A stretch of DNA of 64,000 nucleotides from Lampris incognitus (GCF_029633865.1 NC_079213.1:84910803-84974802); one strand, 5' to 3'. Shown: positions 10,940 to 22,204, counted from the first letter of the stretch. Notes: generated by a model from the sequence alone, not told the origin. Made by a program: numbers and translations.

Positions 10940-12505
10940 TTCCCCAACTCAGGATAATAATGAAAACGTCCGCATACTCACCGCATTCTATCTGATCCTG
11001 CCACTCCTCAGGTACTGTCCCCGACCTCCACATGACACTGAAGAGGCATGTCAGCCAAGACACCCAACAATGTGGACAGCCTTCAGTATCTCAGGGCGAA
11101 TCTCATCCACACCCAGTGTCTTGTCACAGAGGAGCTTTTTAACTACCCCAGAGACCTCCACCAGGGATACGGGTGGGGCTTCCCCCAAGTCTCCAAACTC
11201 TACCTCCTCCACTGAGGACGTGTTAGCCGGGTTCAGGAGCTCCTTAAAATGTTCTTTCCACCGTCCGACAATATCCCCAGTCCAGGTCAGCAGTTCCCCT
11301 CCACGGCGGAACACAGCCTGAGTCAAGCCCTGCTTCCCTTTCCTGAGTCACCGGATGGTTTGCCAGAACTTCCTTGAGGCCAACCGAAAGTCCTCCTCCA
11401 TAGCCTCACCGAACTCCTCCCACACCCGAGTTTTTGCTTCTGCAACCACCGAAGCCACAGCCCTTCTGGCCTCTCGGTACCTGTCTGCTGCTTCAGGAGA
11501 CTCCTAGGCCAACCAAGTCCGAAAGGCCTCCTTCTTCAGCCTGACGGCTTCCCTCACCGCCGGTGTCCAGCAGTGGCTTCTTAGGCTGCCACCTCAACAT
11601 GTACCGATGACCTTATGACCACAGCTTCTACCTGCCGCATCTGCAATAGAGGCTTTGAACATGGCTCGCCCAGACTCCATGTCCCCAGCCTCCCTCGGGA
11701 TACATGAGAACTTCTGGAGGTGGGAGTTGACGACCTCATGGACAGGGGCCTCTGCCAGACGTTCCCAGTTCACCCTCACTACACATTTGGGTTTGACAGG
11801 TCTGTCCGGCAGCCTTCCCTGCCATCTGATCAAACTCACCACCAGGTGGTGATCAGTTGACAGCTCTGCTCCTCTCTTCATCCGAGTGGCCAAAACATAC
11901 GGCCGCAGATCTGATGATACGACCTGTCACCTTGGCCAACTCCGGAAAAGTAAAGAGCCCCAGTCCTTCTCCAGCAATGTGGCACCAGAGCCCATGCTAT
12001 GTGTAGAGATGAGCCCAACTATAACTAGTTGGTACGGCTCCACCTCCCACACCAGCTCAGGCTCCTTCCCTGCCAGAGAGGTGACATTTCACATCCTGAG
12101 GACTAGTTTGCGATGCCAGAAGTCGGCACGCCCCAGTCCCCACCTTTGCCTGCTGCCCGGCTTGCATTGCACCCTACCTCAATGCTCATCCCCGCGGGTG
12201 GTGGCTCCATGGGGGGGGGGGGGGTGGCTCCATGTTGTTTTTTCAGGCTGGACCCAATGGGCCAAGGCCTGGCTGAGGTCTGGCTCCAAGAGGAGGCCCC
12301 GGTTTCCCTTTTCCAGGAGAGGTGCCATGGCTCTGCTGTTGTAAATTCATCGGGTTCTTGGGAATCACTCTTAGTTTGGCCGCTCCCTTGGGACCAATTT
12401 GCCTTCGGAGACCCTACTAGGACCTATTGCTCCTGACTGCACAGCTCCCAGGATCACTGGGACACCCAAACCCTTCCACCACATTAAGGGGACAATTCTC
12501 GGAGG
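10940..12505 (-). pseudogene. APE-type LINE ORF2 fragment, antisense
   Basis: On the minus strand the endonuclease end (KRGAELSTDHHLVVSLIRW at about 11840-11880) is followed by a linker (PVHEVVNSHLQKFSCIP) and, after stops and frame slips, by the start of the RT region (DIVGRWKEHFKELLN and LGVDEIRPEILKAV at 11070-11270). The segment up to about 12505 continues in the same element upstream of the endonuclease end. No RT catalytic core remains. Many fish carry this LINE; clade (I/Jockey group or Rex-like) is not assigned. Confidence 0.7.
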
Positions 12506-12745
12506 GGTCACATAACTCATTCATATAAAAACTATGTTCAAGAATTAGACAATGAACTGATATTTGTGAAACCAAATTTAAGCATCTTGTTGAAGTGACC
12601 AGTAGTAGGCAGAACTTTGGAGCTACCAATAGATGAAATATTAATTGGAATTAAACACCTTATTAGTTGAAAATTTTGAAGACCTACCCTTTGAACAATA
12701 GGTGTTCACACTTTTGATAACATTAGATGTTTGGTTCTGTAGATT
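12506..12745. other. No recognisable feature
   Basis: AT-rich spacer between the antisense LINE and the left end of the 16.8-kb transposon. Confidence 0.5.
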
Positions 12746-12751
12746 ATTAGG

Positions 12752-12798
12752 TATGAGGGGCCGTATAGGCCATATTCCATACTTTACCTCTGACATAC
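12752..12798 (+). repeat. Left terminal inverted repeat of the 16.8-kb transposon
   Basis: TATGAGGGGCCGTATAGG and on to ACCTCTGACATAC. It is the reverse complement of 29510-29556 with about three mismatches. Confidence 0.85.
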
Positions 12799-12887
12799 AT
12801 ATGTGAATGAATGCTCTCACATACTTTGTGAAATACTCTCACATACTACTGAAAATCCTCTCACACACTACTGAAAATCCTCTCACA
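12799..12887. repeat. Left subterminal repeats
   Basis: Several copies of a unit like CTCTCACATACTACTGAAA stand in tandem with small changes; the array continues on the far side of the Copia insertion (17306-17420). The inverted counterpart is at 29320-29515. Such arrays often bind transposase. Confidence 0.7.
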
Positions 12888-13021
12888 TGTTGTAATACAG
12901 TAATTTGACAATGGGTGTCGCTAATGCGCTGTACTGTCCTCTAGTGTCTGCTTGTAGTTCCGGTTTGTGTCTGCTTGTAGTTCTGGTTTGACTTTCTGAA
13001 TAGACACGTGAAAAAGCAATA
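12888..13021 (+). repeat. Copia 5' LTR
   Basis: It starts TGTTGTAATAC and ends AAAAAGCAATA. It contains a 23-bp direct duplication (GTGTCTGCTTGTAGTT...) and a GAATAGACA where the 3' LTR has the AATAAA signal. Confidence 0.9.
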
Positions 13022-13023
13022 GA

Positions 13024-13035
13024 TTATGGGCCCAG
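13024..13035 (+). other. Copia primer-binding site (half initiator tRNA-Met)
   Basis: TTATGGGCCCAG, two bases after the LTR, is complementary to the anticodon stem-loop of initiator tRNA-Met rather than its 3' end. Drosophila copia is known to prime with a 5' half of this tRNA. Confidence 0.8.
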
Positions 13036-13100
13036 AGCGTCGCTAAAAGGCTGTTTTACACAGAGTTTTGTGTGAGATAAACGGTGTTGGGGAATTCACA

Positions 13101-13990
13101 ATGGAAGATAAACTGTTTATTGACAAGCTGAGCGGACCAGAGAACTGGACAACGTGGAAATTTCAGATGGAACACTTGCTGAAAGCGAAAGGACTATGGG
13201 CATGCTAATGCGGACAGATATCCTAGCCGCAGATGCTAATGCACACGCACAAGCTGAATTCACGAAATGGAGAGAGAAGGCATTCTCTGTGTTAGTGCTG
13301 AATGTAAGTACACCCCAGTTGTACCTGATAACAAGCTGCCAGACTCCAAAAGAGGCGTGGAACACGCTGAAAGGACACTTTGAGAGAGATACTTTGGCAA
13401 ATAAACTGTCCCTGAAGAAAAAATATTTCAGATGTGAAATGAAGGAAGTTTAAATGAACATTTAAAACGAATGAAGGAACTGACTGATCAACTAGGAGCA
13501 ATAGGTTCTGTGATTGAAGAGGAAGACCAAATTATAACGCTCTTGGGTAGTTTGCCACCAAGCTATGCTACAATTGTCACTGCGCTAGAAACAAAGATTG
13601 ACAATTTGACGCTGAAGTTTGTTCAGCAAGCATTAATAAATGAAGAGCAAAAGCGAGTGAATGCTAACGATAACTCTAGCGGTGCTACGTCAGTCGGTGC
13701 ATCAGCCATGTCATCACGATTTCGTGGAGATATGCAGGCTAACTCTAAGGCAGTGGGAGCTGAAAGACCAAGCACGTGGAGATGTTACAAATGTGGGAAA
13801 GAAGGACATATAAAGTGCGACTGTCCAAGTTGGAAAAATAAAAATAAAACCCACAAGGCCAAAAGCATGATGTGTGAAGATGCAGAAGATTCGTCTGAAA
13901 GTGCCTTTGTCGCTAAAGAGGCAAACCCGACTGAGAGGCCACAACAGGTCAAATGGTTGATTGATTCGGGAGCATCAAAAGCACATGACA
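13101..13990 (+). pseudogene. gag: Copia gag and start of protease
   Basis: The start ATG is at 13101 (KLSGPENWTTWKFQME follows). A frameshift near 13195, a stop at 13451 and another shift break the frame. The nucleocapsid knuckle CYKCGKEGHIKCDC (C-x2-C-x4-H-x4-C) lies near 13785 and the protease site WLIDSGASKAHDM near 13955. The product would form particles and bind RNA. Confidence 0.8.
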
Positions 13991-14129
13991 TGTGATGAAG
14001 AAATTCTTTAAGACTACCAGCAATTCTCAAAAGCACAGTCTGTGAAACTCGGTGACAGCAGGGTGGTTGATGCCATAGGACTTGGCAATGTCAAAATGAG
14101 AATGACTTTCAAAGTAAGTGATGTAAAAA

Positions 14130-15191
14130 ATGTCAAGGTATGACGTGCTGTATGTTCCAAAGCTATCTGGGAATTTATTCTCAGTGGAAGCTGTTGTCAG
14201 AAAAGGAAATACGGTGCAGTTCAAGAAGTCTCACTGCTGCATACGTGGGAAAGATGGAACTCTTCAAGGAATGGGAACACAAAGATCTGACGGGCTGTAT
14301 CAGCTGGACGTCAAAGGAAGTTCGTCTGTCTGTCATGGTGCATCAAGTGCATCAGTAGCAGCCAGCCTGTGGCATCAGCATCTGGGTCACACCACCAAGC
14401 TGAAGGAACTAAAAGATCTGGTGAACAGAGTGGACTTCTCTGCAGAGAAAGAGGTTCATTTCTGTGAAGTATGTGTGGAAGGCAAGCTGTCTAGAAAGCC
14501 ATACAAGCCAGTTGGAGAAATCCATTCCAAACGCAAGTTGCAGTTGATCCATAGTGACGTCTGTGGTCCCATGCAGACTGAATCTATAGGTGGAGCAAAA
14601 TATTTTGTGACTTTTATCGATGATTACTCTAGATGCTGCAAGGTATACTTTCTGAAACCGAAGAGTGAAGTCCTTAGCAAATTCAAGGAATTTGAGAAAA
14701 CATTCTCCAATGAGTGTGGGCAGAACATCATGAGACCGAGAACAGACAATGGTGGTGAGGACACATCAAAGGAGTTTCAAGAATATTTGAAGGCTCACGG
14801 TATCCACCATGGGATGAGTGTTATACCTCACTCACCACAGCAAAATGGTGTTACAGAAAGAAAAAATAGGACATTAATTGAAGCAGCTAGAAGTATGCTG
14901 TCTCATGCTAAGTTGCCAAAGATGTACTGGGCAGAGGCTGTAGCAACCACAGCTTACATACAGAACAGGCTGCCCGCATCTGTCCTGAAGCAAGAGACAC
15001 CCTACGAGAGATGGTGTGGCAAAAAGCCGGACATGAGTCACATGAGAGTGTTTGGCTGTGTTGCTTATGCACATATCCCAGAAATAGAGAGAAGAAAACT
15101 GGACAAGAAGGCTCTGAAGTTTCGTTCATGGGATATGCAAACAATGCCAAAGGCTATCGCCTGTATGATGAAGAGAAAAGGAGGATTCTAA
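14130..15191 (+). pseudogene. Copia GAG-pre-integrase and integrase
   Basis: The zinc-binding region is WHQHLGHT...CEVCVEGK (about 14370-14490). The catalytic triad is visible: D in IHSDVCGPM (about 14553), D in RTDNGGED (about 14745) and E in NGVTERKN (about 14850). The frame 14130-15191 is open for 353 codons. A frameshift near 15118 moves the end (GYANNAKGYRLYDEE) to another frame. Confidence 0.85.
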
Positions 15192-15230
15192 TTCATCTTT
15201 AATGAATCAGACTTCGACTGGAAACAGGAA

Positions 15231-16965
15231 GTGGAAGTGACCTGCTCAGAGAACGAGGTAACCATGAACACAGATGAGGGTGGAACACCAGATGACGAGG
15301 TCACTGTTGATGAAGCTGCCAGAGAAGACGGCAGAATCAGAAGGGCTCCAAGGAGATATGGATATGATGAGTTTGCTGATATAGTGACTGTTGATCATTA
15401 TGCCAATGTGTGTCGTGTCATAGAGCCAAGCACACTGAAAGAAGCAATGATGAGTACTAATGCAAAGGAATGGTAGGAGGCGGCTGACTTGGAATATGAA
15501 TTGCTGCTGGAAAATGAGACGTGAGACTTAGTGGATTTACCAAGGGATAGAAAGGCCATAGGATCAAGATGGGTGTTCAAAGTCAAGCATAATAGTGATG
15601 GACGAGTGGAGAGATACAAGTGCAGACTCGTCGTCAAGGGCTACTCACAGTTGTATGGTGCTGACTATGATGAAACTTTTTCACCCGTGGTAAGATTCAG
15701 CTCAAGTCGTACATTACTGTCCTTTGCCATCCAGAACAATCTACATATGCACCAGATGGACGTAGTAACTGCATTCCTTAATGGACACCTGGAAGAAGAA
15801 ATCTACATGGAGCAACCAGAGGGATACATCAAACCAGGGCAGGAACACCTGGTGTGTAAACTGAAGAAATCAATCTATGGACTGAAGCAGTCTCCTCGCT
15901 ACTGGAGCAAGGCTTTCACAGAGGTTCATGATGGAAATTGGATTTAAAAAGAGCACATTAGACCCCTGTGTGTTTGTGAGATCAAGACAAGAGCTTGAGA
16001 TACTTGCTGTTTATGTGGATGATCTGATTCTGATTACGGAGTCAATTGCAAGAATGAACGAGATGAAACTGGCTCTCAAGAAGCACTACAAGATGAAGGA
16101 CATGGGTGAGCTGTCCTATATCCTGGGCATCTCTGTTGTCCAAGACAAAGAAAAAAACTGTGTCTTACTTCATCAGAAGCATTACATTGAAGCCATTCTT
16201 CAGAAATATGGGATGGATAATGCAAATCCTGTTGCAACTCCTGCTGATGCCAACGTCAAATTGAAAAAAAGTGATGGTGTCAGTAAGCCTGTGAATCAAA
16301 GTACCTATCAGTCCATGGTAGGAAGTCTGCTGTATGCTGTGATGGCCACATGACCAGACATAGCTGAAGCAGTGAGTGCTGTGTCAAAGTTCAATGTAAA
16401 TCCAGATGCTGCACATCTGACTGCTGTGAAGAGAATATTTCGATACTTGAAAGGTACAGTGAACCTTGCTCTCAAGTACGAGCGGTCAGAGTCTGGAACT
16501 TTGATTGGCTTCTCAGATGCTGAGTGGGCCGGTGATCATGATGACTGCCGCTCAACAACCGGCAACATATTCTTACTGAGTGGAGGAGCAGTGAGCTGGC
16601 TCAGCAAGAAACAGGCAACAGTTGCACTTTCAACAGCAGAAGCCGAGTACGTCGCACTCGGTCAAGCTGCTCAAGAGGGTACCTGGCTGAGACGATTACT
16701 GAATGATCTCGGAATGGATGCTACGCCCACAGTGATTCTGGAGGACAACCAAGGAGCCATTGCAATCGCGAAGAATCCAGTGGATCACTCAAGGACTAAA
16801 CACATGGACATTCGCTACCACTACATCCGTGAATGTGTGCAGAATGGGCAAATAGAACTGCAATATTGCCCAACAAATGACATGAAGGCAGATATCTTGA
16901 CCATGCCACTGACTAAACAGAAGTTTGAATATCTTAAGAGAGAGATTGGGCTTTTCCCTATGTAA
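15231..16965 (+). pseudogene. Copia reverse transcriptase and RNase H
   Basis: The linker RRAPRRYGYDEFAD ends at a TAG (15474). RT follows: AIGSRWVFKVKHN, KGYSQLYGADYDETFSPV, MDVVTAFLNGHLEEEIYM and, after a frameshift near 15930, the catalytic LAVYVDDLILI (about 16010). A TGA at 16351 stands in MAT-PDIAEAV, where CGA is expected. RNase H shows GFSDAEWAGD, STAEAEYVAL and LEDNQGAIAI, and ends at 16965. Few lesions suggest recent death. Confidence 0.85.
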
Positions 16966-17171
16966 TTCTGTTTACTGTAATCGGCACTGTTTTTCTGTTG
17001 AAAATGGTAAGAAAGCTGTAAACAAGGTAAAAGGAATAAGAAAATTAATCTTGCAAGTTTTTTTTCCAGTTTAAAGATTTATTATCTTGACATTATTTGT
17101 GAAGGAGCACGGCTCTTAGTAATATAATTTAGTGTGAAGTGACTTAATGCCATTGTAAAATTTAGTGGGAG

Positions 17172-17305
17172 TGTTGTAATACTGTAATTTGACAATGGGT
17201 GTCGCTAATGCGCTGTACTGTCCTCTAGTGTCTGCTTGTAGTTCTGGTTTGTGTCTGCTTGTAGTTCTGGTTTGACTTTCTGAATAAACACGTGAAAAAG
17301 CAATA
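17172..17305 (+). repeat. Copia 3' LTR
   Basis: 134 bp, three differences from 12888-13021, with an intact AATAAA. It is preceded by the purine tract AGTGGGAG. Confidence 0.9.
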
Positions 17306-17427
17306 TCACATACTACCGAAATGCAATAGTTGTATGTAAGAGGAATTTCAGTAGTATGTGAGAGGATTTCATATGTGTATGTGAAAGTATTTCATATGTG
17401 TATGTGAGAGGATTTCACATGTGGCTG
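17306..17427. repeat. Subterminal repeats of the 16.8-kb transposon, continued
   Basis: TCACATACTACCGAAATGC..., GTATGTGAGAGGATTTCA units in both orientations, matching the right-end array at 29320-29515. Confidence 0.65.
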
Positions 17428-17757
17428 TAGGGTTGCCAACTGTCCCGTATTAGCCGGAACGCCCCGTATTTAGATCAAAAGCGGTTCATCCGGTATGGGA
17501 CGACATTTGTCCCATATCTGAATGATTTAAAAAATATTTTATACACGTATACCGCCTTTAAAATTGACCTATGTTTGCTGTGTGGGAATACTGATGGTTG
17601 GCGCTCAGTTGGAAAGAGGTATCATTTTAAACTAACTGGCCCGTATGTGTAACTTACTTACTTGTGTAACCTACTTGTCTCGATCCTGTTGGGAAAAATG
17701 AGCGCAAGTGTAGATGGCGATTCGGGCCCTCCAAAAAAGAAAAGATTGTGAACATAA

Positions 17758-18454
17758 TGTAACGATCATGGATAAATAGGCTCGCTAGCCCTTTGCTAAC
17801 GGTTCGGACCCTTTAGTCGACTGGTTAACATTGTCGCCCGTGGTGCGGAATACACGAGTTTGCGCTCTGGCTGTGACGGTCCAGCCGGGCTGCCCCCCGA
17901 ATTTGCTACATTGGTGTCAGAAGTGGGAACCCGTATTTCCCGCACCGTGGGCGACAACGTTAACCAGTCGACTAAAGGGTCCGACCCCTTAGCCAAGGGC
18001 TAAGCGAGTCTATTCATCCGTGCACGCTACACTACCCCCCCTTCGGGAAGCACATCCCCGCTCTTCAGCATACCAGCTCCCTCACGCCTCTGGGCGCACG
18101 CGCTTCTGATGGCATCACGGTCTCACCATTCCACTTCTGACACCAATGCAGCGAATTCCGGGGGGCAGTCCGGGAACCGCCGCAGGCTCGCTAGCCCTTT
18201 GCTAACGGTTCGGACCCTTTAGTCGACTGGTTAACGTTGTCGCCCGTGGTGCAGAATACACGAGTTTGCGCCCCGGCTGTGACGGTCCGGCCGGGCTGCC
18301 CCCCGAATTTGCCACATTGGTGTCAGAAGTGGGAACCCGTATTTCCCGCACCACGGGCGACTACGTTAACCAGTCGACTAAAGGGTCCAGCCCGTTAGCC
18401 AAGGGCCAACATGTCTACTTATTCGTGCACACTATACTACCTCCCCTTCGTCAC
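17758..18454. mobile_element. Inverted, duplicated cluster of tRNA-like TRIM elements
   Basis: A forward LTR (17758-17910) and primer site (17912-17928) run straight into an inverted LTR (17929-18031), inverted polypurine region (18032-18054), inverted internal region and inverted primer site (about 18130-18146). An inverted LTR piece (18147-18185), a second forward LTR (18186-18316), a primer site and another inverted LTR (18337-18439) follow. The same junction, AAGTGGGAACCCGTATT, occurs twice. The family is that of the complete copy at 21800-22204. Confidence 0.75.
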
Positions 18455-18603
18455 GACTACTGAAAATCACGAAGTTGTTGCGTGCGAGATTTCATCTGTA
18501 TATCATACAGTTAAACACGACTGAGCTGCAACAGCATGGAATTTAACAATAAGCTTAACAGCAAAAAGTGCTCGATAGATAGTTATTATTATTATTAAGT
18601 ATG
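18455..18603. other. Remnant of the hAT-like interior
   Basis: No coding signal; ends in a short ATT microsatellite before the Gypsy-2 LTR. Confidence 0.4.
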
Positions 18604-18809
18604 TATAAGGGATTGAGAAATTGCCTTCATTAAAAATTTAGAATAACCCCCCCCTATTTTTTAGATTAAATACAATGTGGGTTTATGTTGTAAGAAAAGT
18701 GTTAACGTTACTATTTTACGAGGAGCTATTCTGTGATAAATTGTTCAGATAATTGGTCAGTTGTCGCTATTTCATGCCTGTTGCTGGTACTGCGTCTTAG
18801 GAAGTGTGC
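18604..18809 (+). repeat. Gypsy-2 5' LTR, truncated
   Basis: Same as the first part of 21138-21742 from AAGGGATTGAG to GGAAGTGTG. The first TG is changed to TA. Confidence 0.8.
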
Positions 18810-18824
18810 ACGCAATGTCCATGC

Positions 18825-21000
18825 AGTGTGCAAATGCTGTCGGCCACCGCTGGGTGGGTGAGTTGGCCGATTTCCATTTTACGATCAAATACAGGCCAGG
18901 CAAGGCAAATTATGATGCTGATACCCTCTCTCGGTATCCATTGAAACACCAAGACCACATGAGAGAATACACAGAGACCATGCCCCCCGATGTCATCTCC
19001 GCCATCTGGCAAGGGGACAAGGCCAAAAGAGACGAGGATGTGCCATGGGTGGCAGCATTACAGCTGGGTTCCATTGATGATGACTCACCTCCCACGAGCA
19101 TGCCCATGTACACCCCAGAGGACATCAGAGCTGCGAGAAAGATGATGTGTCTATCTGGGAACTGATAACCTTAAAACAAAGAGGATGTAATCCTAACAAT
19201 AAAGACAAGAGACAGATGGGACTGGAAACACGAAGACTGATACATGAGTGGAACAAACTCAGACTTGACAAGGGAATTCTGTACAGGCAGACAGAACAAC
19301 ATAAACAACTCGTTCTTCCCAAGACGCTAAAGTCCACTGTACTAAAACACCTGCATGATGACATGGGACACATCGGGGCTGACAAAGTCATCAACCTGGC
19401 GAGGCAGAGGTTTTATTGGCCATTCATGCAGCGAGAAATCGAAGATTATGTCATTCGCCAGTGCCAATGTATCAAACAGAAGTGACCCACCATCCCAGAG
19501 AAAGCACCAATGGGCTTGATTACAACCAACAGTCCCTTTGAGCTCATTTCTGTTGATTACCTCCATCTTGAACCAAGCCGAGGAGGTTACGAGTACATCT
19601 TAGTCCTGGTAGATCACTTCACACGATTTGCACAAGCCTACCCGACTAAGAAAAAGTCAGGCGAAACCACAGCGGAGAAGATTTTCTGACTTTATTCCAC
19701 TCTTCGGGTACCCTCAAAAGCTACATCACGATCAAGGCCAGGAGTTTGAAAACAGACTATTCCAACGACTTCAGCAGCTGGCGGGAATTGCCCATTCTAG
19801 AACCACCCCCTATCACCCGCAGGGGAACCCTGTTGAATGCCTAAGTAGGACACTTCTTCAGATGCTCCGTACCCTGCAGGAGACAAAAAAAGCTGAGTGG
19901 AAAGATCACCTGCCAAACATGGTCCATGCTTACAATTGCACACATCATGAAGCGACAGGCTACTCACCCTTCTTCCTCCTGTTTGGAAGAGCTCCGCGGT
20001 TGCCCATCGATTTGCTCTTTGATCACGAACCTGAGCAGCAGGTAGAGAACCGACAGGAATATACACAGAAATGGGCTTCTCGGATGCAGGAGACCTATAA
20101 GAGTGCCTCGGAAAACAGAAAGGGTGCTCAGCGAAAGGAAAAAACTACTATGATCGAGGTGTTAAGGGAATCATGCTTCAACCCAGTGATCATGTACTTG
20201 TCAGAAATATGTCTGAGAGAGGCGGTCCAGGCAAACTTCGTGCATATTGGGAGGAAAAGGTCCACCGCGTGGTTGAAAGGCTGGGAGATGGTCCTGTGTA
20301 TAGAGTTCAAGCAGAGACCGGGGACAAGACCCCCTGTGTGCTTCACCATAACCTCCTCCTGCCAGTCGAACAGGAACAGGACTGTCATGGACAAAAGAAA
20401 CCACAAAGACGGAGACAACAACAAACAAACGACAGAGAGACAGCAGAGAAGGACTCCAATGAGTCTGCGGAGGAGGAAGAATTCTCCTACAACTTCCGAC
20501 ATCTACCTGTATACAAAAGGAAAACAGTCAGAGTTCCATCACCTCAGGTGAAGCAGCACCTTCAGCTTAGAGCTGCAGCACCAGAATATCAGCCAACGTG
20601 TCAGGAGACTGAGTTCGGCGATGTGCAACAGCAAAATGAACCTGCTGTAAGGCCAGAGTCAGTACGAGTACCAACACCTGCTAATATGCCATCAGCTGTG
20701 GGACCCCAGGAGCAACCCGAGGGGGATGATACTATGGACCATGGAACTCAAGGGGAACCTGGAATGGTGGTTGAACCTGTCTCAGAGTCAGGGGATGAGG
20801 AAGAACCGCCCTTGAGAAGGTCTGCCCAGGAAGTAAGACCCAGAGGGATGTTTACATACGAACAGTTAGGGGAGCCCACCCTCCACCCATGGAGACTAGG
20901 AGCAAATGTAATGTTGACCTGTATGCCTTACTCCATTCCTACCTACGCAATACATCCCAAGGCCTGTTACTACCCTACACAAGCAGTGTGGACATACTAG
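18825..21000 (+). pseudogene. Gypsy-2 RNase H end, integrase and C-terminal tail
   Basis: ADFHFTIKYRPGKANYDADTLSRYP (about 18870-18940) is the RNase H end. Integrase follows in shifted frames: zinc finger HLHDDMGHIGADKV with CQCIKQ (19350-19475), D in LISVDYLHL (19550), D in HHDQGQEF (19730) and E in [10 protein letters not shown] (about 19830). Stops lie at 19483 and 19687. The frame 20173-21000 carries the SH3-like C-terminal domain and an acidic, Pro/Glu-rich tail of about 190 residues. The catalytic triad is present but split. Confidence 0.8.
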
Positions 21001-21137
21001 ACGCAAAGTGGAAGACTTGAATGAATGAAGGACATGAGAGACTCTGACACTGACAAACACTGACCGTGACGTTACAGCTAGACAGTTGACTTGTTTAGTT
21101 CTAGATGTCCGGAGACATCTCTGAAAGCAGGGGAGAG

Positions 21138-21742
21138 TGTAAGGGATTGAGAAATTGCCTTCATTAAAAATTTACAATAACCCCACCCCCCCTATTTTTT
21201 AGATTAAATACAATGTGGGTTTATTTTGTAAGAAAAGTGTTAATGTTACTATTTTACGAGGAGCTATTCTGTGGTAACTTGTTCAGATAATTGTTCATAT
21301 GTCATGCCTGTTGCTGGTACTGCGTCTTAGGAAGTGTGCGCATGCGTGAGACCACACATAGTGTATTAAAGTCTGTGTATGAGATAAAAGAATTGTGTGG
21401 ATATAGATAAATGGTGCAGATGCTGTAATAGGATAATTATTTCTGTTGTTGTGAAACTGCTATTTTGACAGTAGCCTATACTGATGTTTGAGTGATAAGA
21501 AAAAACAAATTGATTTTACAAATTGTTACACTTTTTATTTTGTATTTATTTTACTTTTGATGAATATGGTACAATGTGGAGAACTTATTTAACTGTTGAG
21601 ACCAGAAATAAACTGGCGCGAGCTTGAGTGACAACGTATTTTCATCGTGACTCTCTTTTTGATTCACAGATCCACAGTGCTATTTAGCCTGTGTATCATT
21701 TGCTGCAACTCCGGATATCCCCTAGGTCTGGAGCCGGTAACA
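21138..21742 (+). repeat. Gypsy-2 3' LTR (605 bp)
   Basis: It starts TGTAAGGG after the purine tract GCAGGGGAGAG and ends GGAGCCGGTAACA; AATAAA occurs near 21607. Confidence 0.8.
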
Positions 21743-21799
21743 TATGGATATATTTTTAACAGACATGTTTAACTCTATATCTTTAGCCTACTATAGTAT

Positions 21800-21950
21800 T
21801 GTAACGTGCATGGATAAGTAGACACGTTGGTCCTTGACTAACGGGTCGGACCCTTTAGTCGACTGGTTAACGTTATCGCTTGTGGAGTGGGAGACATGGC
21901 TTCGTGTCCCGGCTGTGGCGGTACCCGGGCTGCCCCCCTAATTCGTTACA
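21800..21950 (+). repeat. TRIM LTR 1
   Basis: Box A-like TAGTCGACTGG at 21856-21866 and box B-like motif at 21898-21910, about 40 bases apart as in tRNA genes and tRNA-SINEs. Confidence 0.75.
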
Positions 21951-21951
21951 T

Positions 21952-21969
21952 TGGTGTCAGAAGTGGGAT
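21952..21969 (+). other. TRIM primer-binding site (tRNA-Leu)
   Basis: TGGTGTCAGAAGTGGGAT, 18 bases complementary to the 3' end of a vertebrate tRNA-Leu including CCA, one base after LTR 1. Confidence 0.75.
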
Positions 21970-22067
21970 GGTGAGACCGTGAGGTCATTGGAAGCGCGTG
22001 TGCCCAGAGGCGTGAGGGAGCTGATATGCTGAACTACGGGGATGTGCTTCCCGAAGGAGGGGGGTAG

Positions 22068-22204
22068 TGTAACGTGCATGGATAAGTAGACACGTTGGTC
22101 CTTGACTAATGGGTCGGACCCTTTAGTCGACTGGTTAACGTTGGGAGACAGGGTATCGCGTCCCGGCTGTGGCGGTACCCGGGCTGCCCCCCTAATTCAC
22201 TACA
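22068..22204 (+). repeat. TRIM LTR 2
   Basis: Same as LTR 1 except for a 14-bp deletion between boxes A and B and a few substitutions. Confidence 0.75.

Larger units (their letters stand above)
12888..17305 (+). mobile_element. Copia-type LTR retrotransposon
   Basis: Two 134-bp LTRs (three differences, about 98% identical) enclose gag, protease, integrase, RT and RNase H in the Copia order. The 5-bp TSD TCACA is perfect (12883-12887 and 17306-17310) and lies in the subterminal repeats of the surrounding transposon. The coding region is broken by several frameshifts and stops. High LTR identity means a fairly recent insertion. Confidence 0.92.
18604..21742 (+). mobile_element. Gypsy-2: LTR retrotransposon with a large 5' deletion
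   Basis: The 3' LTR (21138-21742) is complete. The left end (18604-18809) is the first 205 bases of the same LTR joined directly to the end of RNase H, so the LTR rest, gag, protease and RT are deleted. TATG flanks both sides (18600-18603, 21743-21746). Only RNase H end, integrase and a C-terminal extension remain. Confidence 0.8.
21800..22204 (+). mobile_element. Complete 405-bp TRIM with a tRNA-like LTR
   Basis: Two LTRs (21800-21950, 151 bp; 22068-22204, 137 bp) run from TGTAACGTGC to TTACA/CTACA. Between them are a primer-binding site, about 100 bp without a coding frame and a purine tract (CGAAGGAGGGGGG). GTAT flanks both sides (21796-21799, 22205-22208). Each LTR has TAGTCGACTGG (box A-like); LTR 1 has GGCTTCGTGTCCC (box B-like). 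Size and non-coding interior define a terminal-repeat retrotransposon in miniature, which must borrow all enzymes. Plant Cassandra elements with 5S rRNA sequence in the LTR are the nearest known parallel. Confidence 0.8.

Noticed and set aside
12799..12887. Short spaced repeats resembling a CRISPR array
   Set aside because: Units are imperfect, directly adjacent and partly inverted, with no unique equal-length spacers, in a eukaryotic transposon end.
17796..18463. Short open frames in the TRIM cluster and box A/B motifs as genuine tRNA genes
   Set aside because: The frames follow the repeat sequence without family motifs. The acceptor stem does not pair, so this is a tRNA-like promoter, not a tRNA gene.
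18604..21742. Five-base TSD for Gypsy-2
   Set aside because: Only four bases (TATG) match; a fifth base does not, so I report four.
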